A stretch of DNA of 10,411 nt from NCBI GenBank assembly GCA_017853735.1, contig JAFMJA010000076.1:1-10411 (forward strand), written 5' to 3'. The notes under the pieces are model-generated. The model worked only from the letters and a program-made list of their open reading frames with translations. It made no database searches and was not told the origin of the DNA. This document shows positions 1 to 6,894 of this stretch, piece by piece. The position numbers and the translations under genes are program-made. The stretch is from Burkholderiaceae bacterium. Lineage in GTDB: Bacteria > Pseudomonadota > Gammaproteobacteria > Burkholderiales > Burkholderiaceae_C. Numbering within the stretch: the first letter of the stretch is position 1; every line of letters begins with the position of its first letter.

Positions 1-1588
1 TGGTGCCTTCAAAGGTGCCGTCATAATTTTTGGGCTCCCAGGGTTGGCTGCCGGTGACGCTGGCACTGAAAAACAGTGGGGCATCATTCACCAGTGTTTC
101 AGGGGTGAACCCCTTCTCCAGGGCGGCTGAGTAAATAAATGGCTTGAAGCTCGATCCTGGCTGGCGCCAGGCCTGGGTCACATGGTTAAACTTGTTTTTA
201 GCAAAGTCAAACCCCCCCACCATGCTGGTGATCGCCCCGGTCCGAGGCTCCATGGCCACAAACGCCCCCTCAACTTCTGGCTGTTGCGTGATTTCCCAGC
301 TATTTTTCCCGGTTTGGACCACGCGGATGATCGCACCGCGCCTGAGCTTGATATTGGCTGGCGCCTTGGCGGCCAGTCCGGATTGGACCGGGCGCAGTCC
401 TTCGCCGGTAATTTCCAGTGTTTCGCCGTTAGCCCTGACAGCGGTCACCTTCTTGGGGCCGGCTTCCAGCACCACTGCCGACAACAGGTCACCATTGTCG
501 GGGTGATCGTCGAGGGCGTCGTCAACCGCTTCTTCAAGCTCCTGTGGATTGCTGGGGAGATCAACGAATTTTTCAGGGCCACGATAAATCTGGCGTCTTT
601 CAAAGTCCATGATCCCCCGCCGCAAGGCCTTGTAGGCAACTTCCTGGTCAGAGGCCTTGATGGTGGTGAACACATTCAGACCGCGGGTGTAGGTCTCATC
701 GCCGTATTGGGGAATCATCAGCAGGCGCACGGTCTCTGCCACATATTCCGCATGCATGCGGCCGTTTTCACTGACAGACCTGAGCTTGAGCTCCTGTTTT
801 TTTGCAGTTTCGGCCTGTGCTTTGCTGATGAACCCATTTTCAAGCATGCGATCGATGATGTGCAGTTGTCGTGAACGCGCGCGCTTGGGATTTTTGATCG
901 GGTTATAGGCGGAGGGCGCCTTGGGCAAACCAGCCAGCATGGCCGCTTCAGCCACGGTAATGTCCTTCAGCGGTTTACCAAAATAGGCTTCGCAGGCTGC
1001 GGCAAATCCATAGGCACGATTACCCAGGAATATCTGGTTCATGTAGATTTCAAGGATCTGGTCCTTGTTCAACATGTGTTCGAGCTTGAAAGTCAGCAAA
1101 ATCTCATAGATCTTGCGCGTGAAAGTCTTTTCTGAGCTCAGGTACACATTGCGAGCCACTTGCATGGTGATGGTGGACGCGCCCTGGCTCTTGGCCCGGC
1201 CCACATTGGCAAGACCAGCCCGGATCACACCCAGATAGTCCACACCGCCATGCTGATAGAAGCGAGCATCTTCGATAGCCAGCACCGCATCCGTCATGAT
1301 CTTGGGAATGTTCTGAATGGGGGTCAATTGGCGGCGCTCTTCGCCAAATTCACCAATCAAGACTCCTTCGGCTGAAAAGACACGAAGCGGCAGCTTGGGC
1401 CGATAGTCCTGCAGGTCAGAGATATCGGGCAAATTGGGAAAGGCAGTGGCCAATGCAATCGCCGTCACCATCAAAAGAGATGCCAACCCAGCCACCGCCA
1501 AGCCAAGGCCCCAAAAAAGCAGGTGCAGGGCCCAGTGGCGCCTGGGGGCAGGACTTGGTTTCTTTGGAGATTTTTCTTTAAGAGACAT
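1..1588 (-). CDS. mrcA: Penicillin-binding protein 1A, bifunctional peptidoglycan synthase (3' part outside window)
   Basis: This is a class A PBP that polymerises lipid II into glycan strands and cross-links the stem peptides at the periplasmic face of the inner membrane. I translated the minus strand from ATG at 1588-1586; the frame stays open to base 1, giving about 529 residues, roughly two thirds of a normal PBP1A. Visible in order are a basic N-terminus, one membrane anchor (about residues 19-45), and a GT51 glycosyltransferase domain with EDARFYQHGG (catalytic Glu106), GASTITMQ (136-143) and the RKIYE block. A linker/OB-like region follows, then the start of the transpeptidase domain with GSSFKPF, where Ser479 and Lys482 form the SxxK motif. 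The later SxN and KTG motifs lie off the window. No strong SD precedes the ATG. It is divergent from pilM, an arrangement common in beta- and gammaproteobacteria. Family assignment is very secure. Confidence 0.96.
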   Translation of the reverse strand, partial: MSLKEKSPKKPSPAPRRHWALHLLFWGLGLAVAGLASLLMVTAIALATAFPNLPDISDLQDYRPKLPLRVFSAEGVLIGEFGEERRQLTPIQNIPKIMTDAVLAIEDARFYQHGGVDYLGVIRAGLANVGRAKSQGASTITMQVARNVYLSSEKTFTRKIYEILLTFKLEHMLNKDQILEIYMNQIFLGNRAYGFAAACEAYFGKPLKDITVAEAAMLAGLPKAPSAYNPIKNPKRARSRQLHIIDRMLENGFISKAQAETAKKQELKLRSVSENGRMHAEYVAETVRLLMIPQYGDETYTRGLNVFTTIKASDQEVAYKALRRGIMDFERRQIYRGPEKFVDLPSNPQELEEAVDDALDDHPDNGDLLSAVVLEAGPKKVTAVRANGETLEITGEGLRPVQSGLAAKAPANIKLRRGAIIRVVQTGKNSWEITQQPEVEGAFVAMEPRTGAITSMVGGFDFAKNKFNHVTQAWRQPGSSFKPFIYSAALEKGFTPETLVNDAPLFFSASVTGSQPWEPKNYDGTFEGT

Positions 1589-1611
1589 AAGCCGGGCGAT
1601 GAAGCCCTGGA

Positions 1612-1617
1612 ATTATA
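1612..1617 (-). promoter_or_regulatory. Candidate -10 box for mrcA
   Basis: Read on the minus strand, 1617-1612 is a perfect TATAAT, about 24 bases upstream of the mrcA ATG. The hexamer 17 bases further upstream (GCGATG, 1640-1635) is a poor -35, so the promoter may be weak, activator-dependent or misjudged. A 4-bp GGGC/GCCC inverted repeat (1594-1597 and 1604-1607, 6-base loop) lies in the short leader. That the -10 is used is inference. Confidence 0.4.
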
Positions 1618-1652
1618 AAAATGTGTCGTAATTGCATCGCCACTCCCTTTTC

Positions 1653-1680
1653 TTGACCCTCGTCATGCCTTGAGTAGGTT
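1653..1680 (+). promoter_or_regulatory. Weak sigma-70-like candidate promoter for pilM
   Basis: TTGACC (1653-1658, five of six -35 consensus bases) is followed after 16 bases by TAGGTT (1675-1680, only three of six -10 bases). It is the best plus-strand pair I could find between mrcA and pilM and would leave a leader of about 80 bases. The poor -10 makes it a guess; a promoter somewhere in 1589-1767 is expected because the pil operon starts here. Confidence 0.2.
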
Positions 1681-1729
1681 CTGGAAGGACTGTGCAAACC
1701 ACCCTGCTAGGATAAATCCAATTAGCCCA

Positions 1730-1744
1730 CCCGGATTGACCGGG
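1730..1744 (+). promoter_or_regulatory. Small hairpin just upstream of the pilM ribosome binding site
   Basis: A perfect 5-bp inverted repeat, CCCGG (1730-1734) and CCGGG (1740-1744), encloses a 5-base loop (ATTGA). It ends about ten bases before the pilM Shine-Dalgarno. There is no following T-run, so it is not an intrinsic terminator. It could shape the leader mRNA or be a DNA operator half-site pair; function is unknown and chance is possible for such a short stem. Confidence 0.3.
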
Positions 1745-1753
1745 GCCAAAATT

Positions 1754-1762
1754 AGGGAGAGG
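1754..1762 (+). promoter_or_regulatory. Ribosome binding site that decides the pilM start
   Basis: AGGGAGAGG is a strong purine-rich Shine-Dalgarno. It runs directly into the upstream GTG candidate (1762-1764), too close for use, but its GGAG core stands 8 bases before TTG at 1768. This favours TTG 1768 as the pilM start. Confidence 0.6.
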
Positions 1763-1767
1763 TGGTC

Positions 1768-2853
1768 TTGGTCTCATTACGGTCACTCTTTAGTCGCGAG
1801 CCAGAACCACTGCTTGGGATGGACATCAGTTCGGCCAGTGTGAAGCTGGTTGAACTGGGCCGCAACAAAGACGGTGAGCTTGTGCTGGAGCGCTGCGCCC
1901 TGGAGGTTTTAGAGCCTGGCTGGGTGGTTGGCGGAAATATCGAAAAATTTGACGAGGTAGCCGCTGCGATTCAGCGCCTGGTCAAGAAGTCTGGTACCCA
2001 GGCCAAAAATGTAGCCATGGCTCTGGCCCCCTCCCTGGTCATCACCAAAAAAATCATCTTGCCTGCTGGTAGAACCGATGAGGAATTGGAGGTTCTGGTC
2101 GAGGCGGAGGGAAACCAGTACATCCCCTTTGCACTGGAGGAGGTCAACCTCGACTTCTGCGTGCTGGGGCCGGCCCCCAAGGCTGCCGATGAAGTTGAGG
2201 TCCTGATTGCCGCCAGCCGGCGGGAAAGGGTGCAGGACATTCAGGGCCTGGCCGAGGCCGCAGGACTCAAGCCGGTGGTGATCGATCTATCTTCTCTGGC
2301 AATAGGCAGGGTTGTCACCCGCCTGGCCCGCGCTTGGGAGGAGCCTGTGGCGCCAGCCAAACCGCTGATTGCCCTGCTCAAGTTGGGCGCCCAGACCACC
2401 AGCATGTTGATCATCCAGAATGAGGAGGTGCTGTATGAGCGTGACCAGGCATTTGGTGGTGCCCAGTTGACCCAGGCCTTGATGAGCCAGTACGGTTACA
2501 CCTATATGGAAGCCGAGCAAAAAAAACGCAGCGGCGATCTTCCACAGGATTTTGGGGTCAATGTACTGCGGCCCTTCATCGACAATCTGATGCCTGAGAT
2601 CGGGCGGTCCATACAGTTCTTCTTCGCCAGCTCCCCTTTCAACAAAATTGACCTGATGCTGCTGGCGGGAGGCACGGCAGCATTGCCCCGTTTGAGCCAG
2701 GTGGTGGCCGAGCAAACGTCAATCCCCTGCCGCGTAGTCAATCCATTTGAAGGCATGCTGATCGGCGATGGTGTGCGCCAGGGTCGCATGGCCAATGAAG
2801 TCAATTCTTATATGACCGCATGTGGGCTGGCGCTTCGAAGGTTCTTGCCATGA
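1768..2853 (+). CDS. pilM: Type IV pilus assembly protein PilM (actin-like ATPase)
   Basis: PilM is the cytoplasmic, actin/FtsA-like component of the type IV pilus alignment complex; it binds ATP and the N-terminal peptide of PilN. From TTG 1768 it is 361 residues, normal for the family. Phosphate-1 motif LLGMDISSASVKLVEL lies near residues 15-30, ITKKIILP and QYIPF blocks follow, a phosphate-2-like LKLGAQTTS is near 204-212, and LLAGGTAALPRL is the adenosine-binding loop near the C-terminus. The protein ends TACGLALRRFLP, a typical PilM ending. Start choice: an in-frame GTG at 1762 sits against the SD, whereas TTG 1768 has good spacing and the resulting VSLRSLF begins like remembered homologues. 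Odd point: Lys205 occupies the place usually held by Asp in the DIGA motif. The stop overlaps the pilN ATG (ATGA). Confidence 0.96.
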   Translation: MVSLRSLFSREPEPLLGMDISSASVKLVELGRNKDGELVLERCALEVLEPGWVVGGNIEKFDEVAAAIQRLVKKSGTQAKNVAMALAPSLVITKKIILPAGRTDEELEVLVEAEGNQYIPFALEEVNLDFCVLGPAPKAADEVEVLIAASRRERVQDIQGLAEAAGLKPVVIDLSSLAIGRVVTRLARAWEEPVAPAKPLIALLKLGAQTTSMLIIQNEEVLYERDQAFGGAQLTQALMSQYGYTYMEAEQKKRSGDLPQDFGVNVLRPFIDNLMPEIGRSIQFFFASSPFNKIDLMLLAGGTAALPRLSQVVAEQTSIPCRVVNPFEGMLIGDGVRQGRMANEVNSYMTACGLALRRFLP

Positions 2854-3491
2854 AAGCCTTGATCAATCTGTTGCCCTACCGTGAGATAGCCCGTAGACGG
2901 CAACGTGAAATTTTCCAGTATTCCTTGGGCGCCTCGGCGGTTACAGGTTTGTTGTTGTCAGCGGGGATTTATTTATGGCTACAAGGACAGATAGGCTCAC
3001 AGCAAAATCAGAACGGGTTGTTGCAGCAGGAAATCAAGGTCCTGGAAGCGCAGATCAAGGACATCGCGACGCTGGAGATTGAAATTGCTGCGCTGAGAGC
3101 TCGCCAGCAGGCGGTCGAAGACCTCCAGGCCGACAGAAACATGCCAGTCCATCTGATCACTGAGCTGGCCAAGCTGGTGCCGGTCGGCGTCTATCTCATG
3201 AGCATGAAGCAGGACGGCCTGCAAGTGACCTTGCAGGGGGTAGCCCAGTCCAATGAAAGGGTTTCCGAGCTGCTGCGAAATCTGGCATACAACTCACCTC
3301 GTTTCATCAAGCCAGAGCTGGTCGAAATCGTTGCCGGAAGTGTGCCACTTGGCCCCCGCGATCAACGACGCGTGGCCAATTTTACGTTGCGAGTGGGACT
3401 TTTGCGACCCAGCCAGTCTGAACTGGCTCCAAGCCCGGCACAGTCCCCAGCGGCTGCCAAGCCTGGTAGCCCAACTCCATCGGGAAAGTAG
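2850..3491 (+). CDS. pilN: Type IV pilus inner-membrane protein PilN
   Basis: PilN is a bitopic inner-membrane protein; its cytoplasmic N-terminus docks into PilM and its periplasmic part pairs with PilO. The 213-residue product begins MKALINLLPYRE, containing the conserved NLLP PilM-binding motif. Next come a basic stretch (15-19), one membrane segment (about 24-45), a coiled coil (about 50-95, heptad-like QQEIKVLEAQIKDI) and a compact periplasmic domain to about 185. A Pro/Ala/Ser-rich tail (about 188-213) is longer than needed for the fold. ATG 2850 is chosen over an in-frame ATG at 2820 because the NLLP motif belongs at the extreme N-terminus and GAAGG (2837-2841) is 8 bases upstream. The ATGA overlap with pilM suggests translational coupling. 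Confidence 0.95.
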   Translation: MKALINLLPYREIARRRQREIFQYSLGASAVTGLLLSAGIYLWLQGQIGSQQNQNGLLQQEIKVLEAQIKDIATLEIEIAALRARQQAVEDLQADRNMPVHLITELAKLVPVGVYLMSMKQDGLQVTLQGVAQSNERVSELLRNLAYNSPRFIKPELVEIVAGSVPLGPRDQRRVANFTLRVGLLRPSQSELAPSPAQSPAAAKPGSPTPSGK

Positions 3492-3497
3492 CGCATC

Positions 3498-4181
3498 ATG
3501 GCCCGCCGCTTCAGTTTGTCCAGCGATATACAACTTGCAGCGTTGTGGAATCAAGTGAGCGGGCAGTTCCGCTCGCTCGATCTTCGGCAGCCCGAGACTT
3601 GGCCTGCATCGCCGCGCTATCTGCTGCTGCTATCCCTGTCCTTGATGGTGTTGGCCGGGCTCTGGTTTGTCTGGCTTTCCGGAGTAGAAGAGGAGTTGCA
3701 GCTTGAGCGCACGCGGGAAACGCAGCTGCGGCAGGATTTCAGGAACAAGCTCGCCAAAGCGGCCAGCCTGGAGCTGCTTAAAAAGCAACGCGAACAAGTG
3801 ATCAACAATGTCAAGCAGCTAGAAAAGCAACTGCCCAGCAAGGCAGAAATGGATGCCCTCTTGTCGGACATCAACCAGGCTGGGCTTGGTCGAAGCCTGC
3901 AGTTCGAGCTGTTTCGACCAGGACAGGTGGTGGTGAAGGACTACTACGCCGAACTGCCCATCGCCTTGCGGGTGATTGGCCGTTATCACGATATCGGCGC
4001 CTTTACCTCGGACATTGCCCACCTGTCTCGTATCGTGACGCTCAACACCCAGCTGACCATCGTGCCAGGACGTGACGACATCCTTTCCATGGATGCCACC
4101 GCCCGCACCTACCGGTATCTTGACGCTCAGGAAATCGAGGCTCAACGCAAAGTGTCTGCTGCCAAAGGGGGGCGCAAGTGA
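3498..4181 (+). CDS. pilO: Type IV pilus inner-membrane protein PilO
   Basis: PilO is the partner of PilN in the periplasmic alignment complex that connects the motor platform to the secretin. The 227-residue product has a cytoplasmic N-terminus of about 40 residues, one membrane segment (about 40-61), a coiled coil (about 62-112, many Glu/Lys/Gln) and a ferredoxin-like C-terminal domain. Family-typical blocks are QLPSKAEMDALLSDINQAG (111-129) and LPIALRVIGRYHDIGAF (153-169). It starts 6 bases after the pilN stop, with GGGAAAG (3482-3488) inside the end of pilN as SD. Its end overlaps the pilP GTG (GTGA). The assignment rests on motifs, topology and gene order together. Confidence 0.95.
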   Translation: MARRFSLSSDIQLAALWNQVSGQFRSLDLRQPETWPASPRYLLLLSLSLMVLAGLWFVWLSGVEEELQLERTRETQLRQDFRNKLAKAASLELLKKQREQVINNVKQLEKQLPSKAEMDALLSDINQAGLGRSLQFELFRPGQVVVKDYYAELPIALRVIGRYHDIGAFTSDIAHLSRIVTLNTQLTIVPGRDDILSMDATARTYRYLDAQEIEAQRKVSAAKGGRK

Positions 4182-4717
4182 GGTCCTGCCTGCCTTGGAC
4201 AATTCCGCTCCTGCTGGCTATGCTGGGCGGTTGCAGCATGTCGGAGGATGAAAAATTGAAAGGCTGGATTGCGGAGCAACGGCAGCAGATCCGCCCCCGC
4301 GTCAATCCATTGCCTGTTCCCAAGCCATTCCAGCCCGAGCCGTACGAAGCAGCCGCATTGCCCGATCCCTTCGGCAAGGAAAAACTGAACATGGTTCTGA
4401 GACGATCGGCAGCCCAATTGCAGGCAGACCCCTTACTTTCACAGGAACTCAGGCGTCGCAAGGAACCGTTGGAGGAATATCCTCTGGATGCGATGACCAT
4501 GGTGGGCAGTCTTTCCAGAGAAGGCGAGCCAATGGCGCTGATCCGCGCAGACAAATTGCTCTACCAGGTACGAGTCGGAAATTACCTGGGCAAAAACTAC
4601 GGTAGGGTCACCAAGATCACCGAAACCGAGCTGATGCTCCGTGAAATAGTCCAGGATGCGGCTGGAGAGTGGGTGGAACGCCCCTCATCCTTGCAATTGC
4701 AGGAGAAAACCAAATGA
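4178..4717 (+). CDS. pilP: Type IV pilus assembly lipoprotein PilP
   Basis: PilP is a periplasmic lipoprotein that joins the PilN/PilO complex to the periplasmic domains of the secretin PilQ. The 179-residue product has a short signal peptide and a lipobox LGGC with Cys19 as the predicted lipidated residue. The +2 residue is Ser, so there is no Asp retention signal of the E. coli type. An unstructured Pro-rich stretch (about 38-65, PLPVPKPFQPEP then LPDPFGKEKL) follows; its counterpart in the family contacts PilN/PilO. The C-terminal beta domain (about 101-175) has GNYLGKNYGRVTKITETELML. GTG 4178 overlaps the pilO stop, and an AGGGG-type SD lies just upstream. Its stop overlaps the pilQ ATG (ATGA). 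Length and layout are normal. Confidence 0.95.
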   Translation: MRSCLPWTIPLLLAMLGGCSMSEDEKLKGWIAEQRQQIRPRVNPLPVPKPFQPEPYEAAALPDPFGKEKLNMVLRRSAAQLQADPLLSQELRRRKEPLEEYPLDAMTMVGSLSREGEPMALIRADKLLYQVRVGNYLGKNYGRVTKITETELMLREIVQDAAGEWVERPSSLQLQEKTK

Positions 4718-6876
4718 ATATGCGATATGCGTGGCGAGTTCCGCAACACTGGCGACATTGCCTGTTGGCTGTATTCGGCTTACTTGCTCTGATGCCTGTC
4801 ATGGCCCAGAACGCAATCGAATCCGTGACGGGTTCCCTGCAGGGGGGAAGTGAGGTCCTGAAGATCGATTTGCGGCAAGAACTGAGCGTCAGTCCCACTG
4901 GCTTCACGATTCAGACACCCGCCCGAATTGCCCTGGATTTCCCGGGCGTTGTCAGTTCGATGGCGCGCCCCACTGTGGAGGTGAATCAGGGAAATCTGCG
5001 CTCGGTCACCGTCGTCCAGGCGGGAGATCGCACCCGCGTCGTGCTCAACCTCAAACAGGCTTCAGGCTACAAAACCCAGTTACAGGGCAAGTCGGTGCTG
5101 GTTTTCCTCGAACCCAGCGTAGGCGTGAGTGGAACGCGTGCTGCTCCGACTGCCCAAGTCAGTGCCGACAATTCGGCCAATCCAGTTCAAAACGTGCTGA
5201 AAGATGTTGATTTCCGACGCAATGTCGATGGCGCCGGGCGAGTGATCGTGACCTTGCCAACTGCCCAAGCGGGGGTAGGGGTGCAGCAGCAGGGACAAAC
5301 CCTGGTGGTGGAGTTTCCGGGGGCTACCCTGCCCGAGGGCTTGCGTCGGCGTCTAGATGTGTCGGACTTCGGCACGCCGGTCCAGACCGTCAGCACCTTT
5401 CAGGCGGGCGATAGGGTGCGCATGGTGATCGAGCCCAAGGGGCAATGGGAGCATAGCGCTTACCAAAGCGATGACCAGTTCGTGGTGGAGGTCAAGCCGC
5501 TCAAGGCCGATCCCGGCAAGCTGAGCCCCGGCGTGGGCTTTACCGGCCAGAAGCTGTCGCTGAATTTCCAGAACATTGAGGTTCGCTCCCTGTTGCAGGT
5601 GATCGCCGATTTCACCGGTTTCAATGTGGTCACCTCGGATTCGGTCAGCGGATCAGTGACCCTGCGTTTGTTGGATGTGCCCTGGGATCAGGCCATGGAC
5701 ATCATCTTGCGTGCCAAGGGCCTGGGTGTGCGCAAGGCTGGCAATGTGCTTTGGATCGCACCCAATGAGGAAATTCTGACCAAGGAAAAGCTCGAGCGGG
5801 AATCCCGGGTGGCGCTGGACGAATTGGAAGCTGTGCAGACCCAGTCATTTCAGCTGAACTATGCCAAGGCGGTGGATGTGGCGCGGCAGTTGATGGGGGC
5901 GGCCATCCCTGGCCTTGCGGCGCCAGCACCCGTTGCTGCGCCGGGTGGGGCTGCCCGGGTTCCGTCTGGGCGGATACTCAGCCTGCGCGGTAGTGCCATC
6001 CCTGAAGTGCGCACCAACCAGCTGTTCGTCACCGATATTCCCAGCAAGATCGAGCAGGTGCGGCAATTGATTCTCAAGCTCGATATTCCTGTGCGCCAGG
6101 TGCTGATTGAAGCGCGCATTGTTGAGGCTGAGGACTCCTTTGGCAAGGCACTAGGGGTCAGGCTGGGCGGCGGCGGGCCAGCGGCTGCCGCCGGGTCAGG
6201 CGGGTATCAGTTTGGCGGGTCCTACAGTGCCACCAGCGCTGGCGCGGCTGCAGGTAATTTTGTCAATCTGCCAGCGGCATTTCCGTCCGGGGTTTCGGCA
6301 CTGGTGCCTACCGGCGCTTCTGCCCCCGCTTTTGCGGTGTCGATCTTTGGGGAGGGCGCTGCCAGATTTTTGAATCTGGAAATCTCTGCGCTCGAGGCGG
6401 ACAATAAAGGCAAGGTGGTTTCCAGCCCGCGGGTAGTGACTGCCGACAAAACCAAGGCCCTGATCGAGCAGGGCACCGAGTTGCCCTACCAAATGGCCAC
6501 CGCCAGTGGCGCGACCTCCATTGCATTCAGAAAAGCCAATCTCAAGTTGGAGGTAACGCCTCAGATCACGCCCGAAGGCAACATCATCCTTGATCTGGAT
6601 GTCAACAAGGACACTGTCGGGCAAACCACCCCGGCCGGTTTTGCCATTGACACCAAACATGTGCAGACCCAGGTATTGGTGGAAAATGGCGGTACAGTGG
6701 TCATTGGTGGCATTTTCACCATGGATGAAACCGAGGGAGAGACCAAAGTGCCTTTTTTCGGCGATCTGCCGATAATGGGTAATTTGTTCAAGTCCCGTAA
6801 CAAGAAATCCATCAAGAAGGAAATGCTGGTCTTCATCACACCAAAGACCTTGGTTGATAAAACAGTATCCCGCTGA
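4714..6876 (+). CDS. pilQ: Type IV pilus outer-membrane secretin PilQ
   Basis: PilQ forms the multimeric outer-membrane gate through which the pilus is extruded; in many bacteria it also serves DNA uptake. The 720-residue precursor has a signal peptide with likely cleavage after VMA (residue 31). Two AMIN-type peptidoglycan-binding domains (about 35-130 and 165-270) are followed by an STN/N0 domain (about 278-350, LSLNFQNIEVRSLLQVIA), an N1 secretin_N domain (about 375-460) interrupted by an Ala/Pro/Gly-rich loop, and the secretin domain (about 461-717). The latter carries a Gly/Ala-rich insert (about 485-515) and the signature VPFFGDLPIMGNLF (679-692). ATG 4714 is chosen because AGGAG (4701-4705) is 8 bases upstream and it gives a clean signal peptide; the in-frame start at 4669 would lie inside pilP. 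A hairpin follows the stop. Confidence 0.97.
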   Translation: MNMRYAWRVPQHWRHCLLAVFGLLALMPVMAQNAIESVTGSLQGGSEVLKIDLRQELSVSPTGFTIQTPARIALDFPGVVSSMARPTVEVNQGNLRSVTVVQAGDRTRVVLNLKQASGYKTQLQGKSVLVFLEPSVGVSGTRAAPTAQVSADNSANPVQNVLKDVDFRRNVDGAGRVIVTLPTAQAGVGVQQQGQTLVVEFPGATLPEGLRRRLDVSDFGTPVQTVSTFQAGDRVRMVIEPKGQWEHSAYQSDDQFVVEVKPLKADPGKLSPGVGFTGQKLSLNFQNIEVRSLLQVIADFTGFNVVTSDSVSGSVTLRLLDVPWDQAMDIILRAKGLGVRKAGNVLWIAPNEEILTKEKLERESRVALDELEAVQTQSFQLNYAKAVDVARQLMGAAIPGLAAPAPVAAPGGAARVPSGRILSLRGSAIPEVRTNQLFVTDIPSKIEQVRQLILKLDIPVRQVLIEARIVEAEDSFGKALGVRLGGGGPAAAAGSGGYQFGGSYSATSAGAAAGNFVNLPAAFPSGVSALVPTGASAPAFAVSIFGEGAARFLNLEISALEADNKGKVVSSPRVVTADKTKALIEQGTELPYQMATASGATSIAFRKANLKLEVTPQITPEGNIILDLDVNKDTVGQTTPAGFAIDTKHVQTQVLVENGGTVVIGGIFTMDETEGETKVPFFGDLPIMGNLFKSRNKKSIKKEMLVFITPKTLVDKTVSR

Positions 6877-6877
6877 G

Positions 6878-6893
6878 GTGCGCCTCGGCGCAC
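6878..6893 (+). promoter_or_regulatory. GC-rich hairpin between pilQ and aroK
   Basis: GTGCGC (6878-6883) and GCGCAC (6888-6893) form a perfect 6-bp stem with a CTCG loop; a seventh C-G pair would close the loop to two bases. It starts two bases after the pilQ stop and ends one base before the proposed aroK TTG, and is followed by TTTGTC. The T-run is too short for a strong intrinsic terminator, so partial termination, mRNA 3'-end protection of pilMNOPQ, or repression of aroK initiation are all possible. Confidence 0.45.
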
Positions 6894-6894
6894 T

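Noticed and set aside
182..874. Plus-strand open frame of about 230 codons
   Set aside because: It lies antisense to mrcA, whose minus-strand frame has unmistakable PBP1A motifs throughout; the antisense product has no recognisable domain.
1682..1696. Sigma-54-like promoter (TGG...GC) upstream of pilM
   Set aside because: The GG (1683-1684) and GC (1694-1695) are separated by 9 bases, whereas the -24/-12 element needs 10, and the flanking bases fit poorly.
2820..2849. Upstream in-frame ATG for pilN
   Set aside because: The conserved NLLP motif that binds PilM belongs at the extreme N-terminus, and ATG 2850 has its own SD and the ATGA coupling.
4669..4713. Upstream in-frame start for pilQ
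   Set aside because: It would extend 45 bases into pilP, lacks an SD and places the signal peptide away from the N-terminus; ATG 4714 has AGGAG at good spacing.
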